Shown: positions 16,179 to 23,519 of the stretch, one piece after another
How positions within the stretch are numbered: position 1 is the stretch's first letter
Layout of the letters: the number at the start of each line of letters is the position of its first letter
From: Pseudomonas cavernicola
GTDB lineage: Bacteria; Pseudomonadota; Gammaproteobacteria; Pseudomonadales; Pseudomonadaceae
DNA length: 64,000 nt
Direction of reading: 5' to 3'
Assembly (NCBI RefSeq): GCF_003596405.1
Contig: NZ_QYUR01000002.1
Coordinates: 248,001 to 312,000, forward strand
Notes under the pieces: model-generated
The model's input: the letters and a program-made list of their open reading frames with translations, nothing else
Database searches by the model: none
What the model was told of the DNA's origin: nothing
Position numbers and translations under genes: made by a program

Positions 16179-16955
16179 AAAAGGGGACAGATTTATTTCC
16201 CCTTGAGCGGTCGCCCCTGTCCTCTCAACTCAACACGCCGCCCGGCAACCCGCTCAACTTCTTCTATAAACTTGGCATTCCCTGTTAACTGTCCACGCTG
16301 CAGTGCTTCACGAATCAGCTTTAGTTCCGTCTCGGGAATTGCTTGGGTAACGAAACCCATATAACTCACTCGGCGCTCTTTTTCTGTATCGGCAAGTCCA
16401 AGATAACAAGGGTCGCAGTCAAGCCAGCCGCCCCCATCCTCAGCCCCAATCCGGGCACGATAACTCGACCAAGGATAATGGTCTGGGCGTTCCACCATTC
16501 TGGCCCGAACAGGGTTCAACTCGATGTAACGACAACAGGCCAGAAGGTACGCGTCGGTCTGCACTACGCTCGATTTGTAACGGCTCTCCCATAGCGTCCC
16601 CGAACGACCTTCCAACCTGTTTCGGTAGCGCGTCATCCGCGCCGCCAAGGTTTTCATTAGCTGTCCCAAGCCAGTCATCGACTCGCCCGGCTCCAGCAAC
16701 AGATGGACGTGGTTGGTCATCAAACAGTAAGCGTAAACTCGCACGCCGAAGACTTCTTTCAACTCTTTCAGATCGGCCAGATAGCGCCGAAAGTCTTCTT
16801 CCTGCATAAACACAACCTGACGATTGTGACCCCGCTGCACAATGTGGTGTGGGTAGTTCGGCAAAACTACTCGACCCATCCTGGGCATAAAGTTTTCTCC
16901 TTCCTTGGACGAAATCAGTCAGAGGAGATCAGCAGAAAATAAATCTGTCCCCTTT
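16179..16955 (-). mobile_element. RAYT element with inverted terminal repeats
   Basis: Inverted copies AAAAGGGGACAGATTTATTT (left) and AAATAAATCTGTCCCCTTT (right) bound a single gene. The transposase stop codon TAA lies inside the left repeat. The ends are the same repeat that brackets the toxin modules, so this gene is the best candidate for the enzyme that spread them. Confidence 0.8.
16193..16888 (-). CDS. REP-associated tyrosine transposase (RAYT, Y1 family)
   Basis: A 231-residue protein of the IS200/IS605-like Y1 transposase superfamily. It shows the N-terminal PHHIVQRGHNRQVVF, the HUH motif in YCLMTNHVHLLLEP, RYRNRLEGRSGTLWESRYKS, a catalytic-tyrosine region DAYLLACCRYIELNPVRA, and a W-x-SY motif (YPWSSYRA). 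These enzymes nick single-stranded REP sequences and are linked to REP dispersal. The gene is complete. It lies between the Ntox24-like fragment and the Imm45-like gene, in the same orientation as all the cassettes. Confidence 0.93.
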   Translation of the reverse strand: MPRMGRVVLPNYPHHIVQRGHNRQVVFMQEEDFRRYLADLKELKEVFGVRVYAYCLMTNHVHLLLEPGESMTGLGQLMKTLAARMTRYRNRLEGRSGTLWESRYKSSVVQTDAYLLACCRYIELNPVRARMVERPDHYPWSSYRARIGAEDGGGWLDCDPCYLGLADTEKERRVSYMGFVTQAIPETELKLIREALQRGQLTGNAKFIEEVERVAGRRVELRGQGRPLKGK

Positions 16956-16965
16956 ATCCTTTGTG

Positions 16966-17055
16966 GCCTGTCCCCTATTGTCCTTGGGCATAAGCAAACC
17001 TCCCTCCATGAAAGTATCAGCCTAGCAGGCCAGAAAAATAAATCTGTCCCCTTTT
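16966..17055 (+). repeat. CTGTCCCC repeats downstream of the Imm45-like gene
   Basis: One partial copy (GCCTGTCCCCTATTGTCC, 16967-16984) and one full copy (AAATAAATCTGTCCCCTTTT, 17036-17055). The full copy and its GGCCAGAAA lead-in match the copy at 13030. No gene lies between the RAYT element and the Imm45-like gene. Confidence 0.88.
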
Positions 17056-17072
17056 TCCGTCCCCAAATACTC

Positions 17073-17408
17073 CTACTTCTGTATCTTATTCCGCGTATTA
17101 TACCGCTCCAAAATATAAACAAATTCAACGGGGCAATCTGGATATATCCACCGCTCCCAGTTTGAGATAAGCCAATCTTTAGATATTGCATGTCCGGAAG
17201 GTGAGAAACTTTCACGTGGGAGTTGAATTAAAACTAAACCTGCCTTATTCCCAGACGAAACGATGAGAGTATGTCCACACTCCGGATCTGGAAAGTCAAC
17301 AACCATAAAATCAACAACAGCTTCGTAGGGCCACTTTGCAGGCAAACGAAGAATAGCCCCTCTAGAGATACTTGACTCAGAGTAATCGACAAGCTTCGTA
17401 CTTTTCAT
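17073..17408 (-). CDS. cdiI: Imm45-like immunity protein of the CDI locus
   Basis: A 111-residue soluble protein starting MKSTKLVDYSESSISRGAIL. Its pattern (GAILRLPAKWPYE, VDFMVVDFPD, AGLVLIQLP, DWLISNWERWIYPDCPV) resembles Imm45-family immunity proteins as I recall them. The ATG overlaps the TAA of the toxin gene by one base (TAATG), so it is translated together with the toxin and would neutralise the tip in self and sibling cells. It is the only immunity gene here still attached to a long FhaB frame. Confidence 0.75.
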   Translation of the reverse strand: MKSTKLVDYSESSISRGAILRLPAKWPYEAVVDFMVVDFPDPECGHTLIVSSGNKAGLVLIQLPRESFSPSGHAISKDWLISNWERWIYPDCPVEFVYILERYNTRNKIQK

Positions 17409-20400
17409 TATTTGACCTTCAAGTCGTGGCCGCCGGAATAGTCTTTCGACCCAGGTACGGACTCCAAGTTAAACTTAACCTCCCCCATATGAGCACCTGT
17501 CTTTCCATTAACCACTTCAAAGCGCCCATGCTGGGTATCTACCGCATACAAGCCACCACTTTGACTAACATATACATCTCTCCCATTAGTTCGACTTAGC
17601 TTGCTATCTTTCTTCCAACCATAAGAAACAGCAACTTCCTGAGCTGTTTTCTTGACCTCTGCAACACGCTCGCCGGGGGGGAGTTTTACTAACCCTCGTT
17701 CGAAGGAGTCGACGGTTTTTCCATTTGGTAAACTCCCCTCACTATACATGTTCCCCGACGGCAACTGATGCTCAGGGTTTGTATAGCTAGTGCCTCCTTG
17801 CGGCCCATCCAACTGCGACCCTCCCGTATGGGTCGGGAGCTCAACTCTTCCATCTGCCCCATACCCTCCACCAGCTACATCATTGCCTGAAAGAGGGTCA
17901 ACAATCGGGTTGACCAGAGGGCCATACTTTGGATCAAGCGTATGGATCGGGAACGCGGTTCCAACAACCAGCGCCCATAGCTCAGCAGATAAACGCACTT
18001 GCTCTCGAGCATTTGCTCCTGTCTTAGCAGTAGCTTCCATCAGGGAGTTCGCAGCTTCACTCAAATTCTGCTGGTTACCGGATGTCGCAGCAGCCGATAG
18101 AAGAACGACGCCCAGAGCTTCTACTACAGGCACCCCTAATAGAAGAGGGCCGAAATTCTGCTGCACCCCGTTCTGCGGATGCTGCAGCTTCGCCAAGAGG
18201 GCCAAGGTCTGCTGAGCTTTCGTAGGATCCTGTTCAGCGAGTTGTGCAACACGATCTGCGACTGCTTGGTTTTCCGCCCCTCCTGCATTCTCAGTAATTA
18301 CGCCCACTAGTCCTCTAGCCGCTGAAGCCCTTTGCTGCGCATCGCCTTTATTCAACTGCCTTAGTACTTCCACTACCCTCAGATGCCGTTGAATTTCTTC
18401 GAGGCTTTTACCCTCTGCGAGGCTCGAGCCTGCAATGATGAGCTTGCCGACGTTCGCTAAAGCCTCCTCACTACTCTCCCCATACCTCTCAACACTCTGT
18501 TCCCACTGTTCATAGGTCTCAACCGGATGACTCACCGCATCAACGGACGAACTGCTCGCATACAGATCCGTCCGCTCCTCCTCGTCCTTGGTGACCTCAT
18601 AAGCTTGGGAGAGATCCCGGTTCAACCCAGCCGTGGAGTCGTTGCTGGTCTCGGCGTCGTTGCGCACGACGACGTCACCCGCCCCTACCGTGGCTCGAAC
18701 GATCTGATCACGCTCCTTGCGGTAGTCGTAACCACTAACACTCCAGCCACTTTCCCCTTTCTTGCCCTTGCCGACCTGGCTGGGGTCTTGAACGATGCTG
18801 GTGCCAGTGGCCTGCCCTGTTTCACCAGAGCTAAAGCCATAGCTACCGCCTACGTTGAGGTAGTAGCCATGCTCCTTGTCTTCGCCCTTGATATCGCGGA
18901 AGCCCAGGGTGCCTGTGTCCAGCTTGAGGTTGCCGCTGTCCGAGGCGAGCAGCGCGCCGTCGAGTTGGGTGTGGTTTTCGGTGCGAATGTCCAGCCGGTC
19001 CTTGGCGGTGATGCTGGTCTGCTCTTCTATCCAATTGGTCTTGCCGGTAGTTTTGCCGTAACCCACCGAGCCACTGACACTGACACCGGCGCCGACGGTG
19101 ACCGTGGCGCTGATATCGAACTCCTTGCCTTTGACCTTGCCAGTATCTGGCACCGACGAGACGCTAAGGTCGCCCCCAACTCGCCCGATCACCTCATCGC
19201 CGCGCAGTTCGGCACCGGCAATGGTGGTGTCCTTGCCGCTGGTGAAGCTCAGGCGATCACCGGCATAGAGGTAGGCTTCCTGCTGGCGGTCGCCTTCACG
19301 CTCCAGCTGGCCTTTGCCCATACTGACGCTGGCGTAGACACCAATGCCTTGCTGGCCGACGGCGATGCCGACCTCACCGCCGCCGCTGCGGCGCGTGGAC
19401 TCCTCGTCGAACTCATTCCCGGCGGCACGAATCGTCAGATCGTTGCCGGCGTTGAGTTTGATATCGCGCTCCGCCTTGGTCTGAGTGCCGATCAGGGTCA
19501 GGTCGTTAGTGGCCTTGAGATCGATATCGCGACCGGCTTGCAGTTGGGTTGGCAGCGAGGTGCCGCGCGTCTGCTCTTCAATCGCTTCGCCACGGCTACC
19601 GCCGATACCGACCTTGAAGCCGCCGGCGGTTCCACCATTGATGCCGCCTTGGCCGCGGCTCTCCTTGTTTTCATTGGTAGCGGCACCACGCGCCACATCC
19701 AGCGTCACGTCTTTGCCGGCCAGGCTGATGTCGCGCCCGGCGTGCAACTGGCTGCCGCTTACGGTTAAGCCATCACCGGCCACTGCGTTGATATCGCGCC
19801 CGGCATCCAAGGTGGAGGCACGATTGCTTCGGGTCTCCTGGCGGCTGCTGGTTTCCTGGCTGGCCGAACCTAGATGAACGGCAATGGTCGGGCCCGACAC
19901 GAACTGTCTGACCGCATCGACGGCCTGCAGGGCGCTGGAGCCCTTGCTGACTCCGTTATCGCCCTTGCCCGCCCCGCCCACGGCATCCTTGGTATTACCG
20001 TAGTTATGGCTGACGTTGACGGTGAGACCAGTGCGTTCGCGCCTGTCACTTTCCTCTTGAACGAAAGTCTCGCGGGCGGCATCCAGGTTGATGTCACGGG
20101 TGGCTCGCAGGTTGATATCGCGCTCGGCCTGAAGGTCGGAGCCTCTCTGATTGATATCGCGACCGGCTTGCACGCTCACGTCCTGGCCGGCGCTGATCTG
20201 GCTGGCAGCGGCGGTTTCTCGCTGCTGGCGGTCTTTTTCCTGGCTACGCTCGGCGCCGATGAAGAAGTTGACCCCGTTAGCGTCGCCAGAAACGCCGATA
20301 CCCACCTGCTTGTTCTTTTCCCAATTGCGCTGCGTGCTGGTGTCTTGGGCCGCCACGACATTCACGTCACGCCCGGCGTCGAGGCTGACGTTGCCGCCGG

Positions 20401-23080
20401 CACTGATGCCGCTGCCGACGACATTGATGTCCCGCTCGGCCTGCAATTTCGCATCACGATCCGCCACGACCTGGCTTCCGACGGTGGTGCTGCTTTGCGC
20501 TTCCCTGCCAGCTTTTTTGGCCGAGGAGACGGAAAGGAAGCCTCCCGATGTGGAAAGCCCAACCTTCTTCTTGTACTGCTCGCTCAGGCTGTACGCCGTG
20601 TCATTGGCCGACACCAAGTTGATGTCGCCGGTGTCGTTAACCAACCCCGCACGCAGCTCGACATCGTTGCCAGCCGTGGCTTCGCTGGCGCGTAGGCGGA
20701 TGTCGTTGCCGGCAGCAATCACCAGGTCATTGCCCGCATCCAGTTCGCTGGCGACCTGGGTTGCTGTGGTTTGCAGCTGGCTCTTGCCACTCTTCGACAA
20801 GCCAAGGAAGCCAGACTTGGTCTTCTTGCTGTATGAACCGTGCTCTTCGACGCCAGACAGCACGGCGACGTCGCCCGTCGCACCTACCAAGAGGTCATTG
20901 CCAGCCTTGAGCTGGCTGCCGATGACACTGACATCGCGGCCGCCATTGAGGCTCATGCTGCCGTCTGCACTCTGGCTGGCGTTGATGGTGAGATCGTTGC
21001 CGGCCTTGATCACCGAAGCGACGTTGGTGCTGTTGTAGCTCTCCGACTGCGTACTGCTGCTACGGCCGAAGGAGCCTTTCTTCTTTCTGAAGTAGTAAGA
21101 GGAGCTCTCGTCCTTGGCGGAGAGGATGTTGATGTCCTGCTCGGCATCCAGGGCGACGTTGTGCTCGGCCTTGACCTGGCTGCCCAACACCGTCAGATCC
21201 TGCCCGGCGCTGATGGAGATGTCTCGGCCCGCGCCCAACTCGGTCGCCTGCTGTTTGAGCGAGCGGGTTTCCTGGGTGACTTTCTTACTGCGCGAGGCGA
21301 AGTGATCCTCGTTGGCTGCCGCGGCCAGGGTCACATCCCCCGCAGCGCTCAGGGCGATGTCGCGACGGGCATCGATCTGGCTGGCAATGGCGGAAATGTC
21401 GCGCCCGGCATTGATCTGGATATCACGCCCGGCGTTGACTTCGGCACCCAGTTGGGTGACGTGCTCGTTGAGGTAGGCGCTGCCACGGGCCTGCCGGGTG
21501 CGTTCTTCGACTGAGGCGATGGTTACGTCACGCCCGGCGTCGATGCTGAGGTCGCCCTTGCTGTCGAACACAGCGCCCAGGTTAACGACATCACGCCCGG
21601 CCTTGAGGCTCAGACTGTTGGCGGCCTCAATGCGCGAGGCGCTGTCGACGTAGTCCTGTGTCCGCTGCTGGCCGGCGTAATTGACCTCATGGCGGGTGAC
21701 GTTACGCTGGTTGAGCAGATCACCGGTGACCGCGGTCAGGCTGACGTCACGCCCGGCGATAATACCGCCCCGGGTGTTGGTGAGATTCTTATCGGCCAGC
21801 AGATCCAATCGGTTGCCGGCCTCGATCAGGCCCGTGTTAGCCAGATCACCACCCGCCCTGGCACTGAGGTTATTGCCGGCCCGCAGGGTGCCGCTGTTAT
21901 TCAGCTCACCGCCACTGATCAAGCTGACGTCCTTGCCCTGAATCAACGCGCCATTGGGGCCCAGCCGGTTATTGGCCTGGGCCAGGTAGAGCACCGGCAC
22001 CAGCACCTTCTCGCCGTTGACTTCGTACTCTTCGAGCCAGACGATGTCGTGGGTCAGCGCGGCGACCTGTGCGGCGGTCAGGGTGACGCCAAGGGACAGG
22101 TTCAGCGCCTGTTTGCTGGCGATGGCATTGTTCATCAGGTAGCGGAACATCGCCTCGTCGCTGGTCAGGCCATTGAGGAAACGCTGGCCTGTGCGTGCGA
22201 CTACCGCCTCGCGGACCAGGCGTTGCTCGTAGAGGCCGTCGCCCAGGCGCTTCTGGGCCTGATCCGAGTCGTAGCCGAGGTTACCGAGCATGTAGTCGGA
22301 ACTGAGGAACTGCTTAAGGTTGGTCAGCTCCGGGTTGGTTTCGATCAAGTACTTATGGCTGTTGGTCGGGGTGGCACTGCTGGGCAGGCCCTGCACCTGG
22401 GCCACTAGCTGCGCCACGGGGGGAGCGATGGCAAGCTGTGCCTGATTGGCGCTGGGCACGACCTGGGGCACGCCGGCATTGTTCTCGCTGTTCCCCAGGC
22501 TGACCTGTTGGCCGCTGACCGCGGTAATGCTCGCAACATTCCCGGCGCTACGTTGGATCTGCTCAGTGGAGCCCGGCAGCGCAAGCGCCCCTGACAGGAC
22601 TTGGCCGCTTAGAGCGACGGGCGCCGCTGCGCCCCCCGAATCGACCGCGCCGGTGGTGCCACTCGCCAGCAGGCTGCCGCCGCTGTTGCCCAGGCTCCAG
22701 GCACTGCCCTCGACCTGCCCGGCGGCCAAGCCGCCATGGGTGGCGATGGCCAGGCTGCGTCCTTGGGTTGCGGTATGGCTCAGGCTCTGCTCGCGCTGGC
22801 CCAGGGCAATGCTGCGACCGGACAGGGTGCGGTCGCCTGCGGAGGTTTGCGCGGTGCTGGCGACGCTGCTTTGGGCCGCCTGGCCGCTGAGGCGGAACAG
22901 GCCGTTCTGGCCCTGCGGCAGGCTGAAACCAGGCAGAGTTAGCGGGTTGATTTGTTGCTGCTGAAGGTCGGGCGGCAGCTGCGGATTAAGGCTTATTACC
23001 GTAGGAACCCTGGCACCACCAGCTTTTTTGTGTCTCAATCTGAAGAGTGATGTCGCGCCGCGACACCAGCACGCGTCCAC
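17408..23080 (-). CDS. cdiA: Distal part of a split FhaB/CdiA protein with a colicin E3-like ribonuclease tip
   Basis: An 1890-codon frame. After about 23 unrelated residues it picks up the FhaB sequence RVPTVISLNPQLPPDLQQQ, then YLIETNPELTNLKQFLSSDY, then long haemagglutinin repeats with AGRDI/AGNDL motifs (about residues 380-1450) and a pretoxin region without a VENN motif. The last 95 residues contain GGLYAVDTQHGRFEVV and GAHMGEVKF. This matches the colicin E3 16S-rRNA nuclease core (YEWDSQHGELE); the catalytic Asp, His and Glu would be residues 1848, 1851 and 1855. As it stands the frame lacks signal peptide and TPS domain and cannot be secreted alone. A functional protein would need rejoining to the proximal ORF; otherwise this is a pseudogene half. 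Confidence 0.85.
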   Translation of the reverse strand: MDACWCRGATSLFRLRHKKAGGARVPTVISLNPQLPPDLQQQQINPLTLPGFSLPQGQNGLFRLSGQAAQSSVASTAQTSAGDRTLSGRSIALGQREQSLSHTATQGRSLAIATHGGLAAGQVEGSAWSLGNSGGSLLASGTTGAVDSGGAAAPVALSGQVLSGALALPGSTEQIQRSAGNVASITAVSGQQVSLGNSENNAGVPQVVPSANQAQLAIAPPVAQLVAQVQGLPSSATPTNSHKYLIETNPELTNLKQFLSSDYMLGNLGYDSDQAQKRLGDGLYEQRLVREAVVARTGQRFLNGLTSDEAMFRYLMNNAIASKQALNLSLGVTLTAAQVAALTHDIVWLEEYEVNGEKVLVPVLYLAQANNRLGPNGALIQGKDVSLISGGELNNSGTLRAGNNLSARAGGDLANTGLIEAGNRLDLLADKNLTNTRGGIIAGRDVSLTAVTGDLLNQRNVTRHEVNYAGQQRTQDYVDSASRIEAANSLSLKAGRDVVNLGAVFDSKGDLSIDAGRDVTIASVEERTRQARGSAYLNEHVTQLGAEVNAGRDIQINAGRDISAIASQIDARRDIALSAAGDVTLAAAANEDHFASRSKKVTQETRSLKQQATELGAGRDISISAGQDLTVLGSQVKAEHNVALDAEQDINILSAKDESSSYYFRKKKGSFGRSSSTQSESYNSTNVASVIKAGNDLTINASQSADGSMSLNGGRDVSVIGSQLKAGNDLLVGATGDVAVLSGVEEHGSYSKKTKSGFLGLSKSGKSQLQTTATQVASELDAGNDLVIAAGNDIRLRASEATAGNDVELRAGLVNDTGDINLVSANDTAYSLSEQYKKKVGLSTSGGFLSVSSAKKAGREAQSSTTVGSQVVADRDAKLQAERDINVVGSGISAGGNVSLDAGRDVNVVAAQDTSTQRNWEKNKQVGIGVSGDANGVNFFIGAERSQEKDRQQRETAAASQISAGQDVSVQAGRDINQRGSDLQAERDINLRATRDINLDAARETFVQEESDRRERTGLTVNVSHNYGNTKDAVGGAGKGDNGVSKGSSALQAVDAVRQFVSGPTIAVHLGSASQETSSRQETRSNRASTLDAGRDINAVAGDGLTVSGSQLHAGRDISLAGKDVTLDVARGAATNENKESRGQGGINGGTAGGFKVGIGGSRGEAIEEQTRGTSLPTQLQAGRDIDLKATNDLTLIGTQTKAERDIKLNAGNDLTIRAAGNEFDEESTRRSGGGEVGIAVGQQGIGVYASVSMGKGQLEREGDRQQEAYLYAGDRLSFTSGKDTTIAGAELRGDEVIGRVGGDLSVSSVPDTGKVKGKEFDISATVTVGAGVSVSGSVGYGKTTGKTNWIEEQTSITAKDRLDIRTENHTQLDGALLASDSGNLKLDTGTLGFRDIKGEDKEHGYYLNVGGSYGFSSGETGQATGTSIVQDPSQVGKGKKGESGWSVSGYDYRKERDQIVRATVGAGDVVVRNDAETSNDSTAGLNRDLSQAYEVTKDEEERTDLYASSSSVDAVSHPVETYEQWEQSVERYGESSEEALANVGKLIIAGSSLAEGKSLEEIQRHLRVVEVLRQLNKGDAQQRASAARGLVGVITENAGGAENQAVADRVAQLAEQDPTKAQQTLALLAKLQHPQNGVQQNFGPLLLGVPVVEALGVVLLSAAATSGNQQNLSEAANSLMEATAKTGANAREQVRLSAELWALVVGTAFPIHTLDPKYGPLVNPIVDPLSGNDVAGGGYGADGRVELPTHTGGSQLDGPQGGTSYTNPEHQLPSGNMYSEGSLPNGKTVDSFERGLVKLPPGERVAEVKKTAQEVAVSYGWKKDSKLSRTNGRDVYVSQSGGLYAVDTQHGRFEVVNGKTGAHMGEVKFNLESVPGSKDYSGGHDLKVK

Positions 23081-23519
23081 ACCATTTCGTGACTTGTTAG
23101 TCGCCGAGAGATATTGACATTCCCCCGCCTGAACAACCGCAAAGCGACAGTTATTTGACGTTTACTTATGAATTAAATCAGAGAAAACACTGAAAGCTTG
23201 AATAGCCGCCGGAGCTGCGACTCGTACACCAGAAGAGTAACTCGGATGTGCAACTCACCCACCATACAAGTCAGCCCTACCAACTTCCATACCGACCAGA
23301 TGCCAAAAGCTGGAATATCCACACAATTTCTCGCGTTACCTTGCCTGACCCGGAACGGATCTTCAACAAAAACTTCCCTTCATCAGGAATTCCAAAAACG
23401 AATATGGCCTAACAAAACTCTCCATACGACCCAACCAATCTACCCCCGAATCATAGCCAGAATGCATCTATAAGATTTAATACATAATCTCATTCCAGAA
23501 GATCACGCCCAGCATCAGA
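23081..23519 (-). pseudogene. Decayed junction between the two fhaB halves
   Basis: No frame is open across these 439 bases on either strand. Directly after the TAG of the proximal ORF, in the same frame, the codons read SDAGRDLLE before a TGA. AGRD is the repeat motif of this protein, so the stop interrupts former coding sequence. The rest is less GC-rich than the flanking repeats and has stops in all frames. About 100-200 residues present in related FhaB proteins between the SAARDINI and VPTVISLNPQ segments are missing or degenerate here. Confidence 0.7.

Noticed and set aside
16905..17165. 86-codon plus-strand frame over the repeats before the Imm45 gene
   Set aside because: Composed of repeat sequence and the antisense of the RAYT and Imm45 ends.
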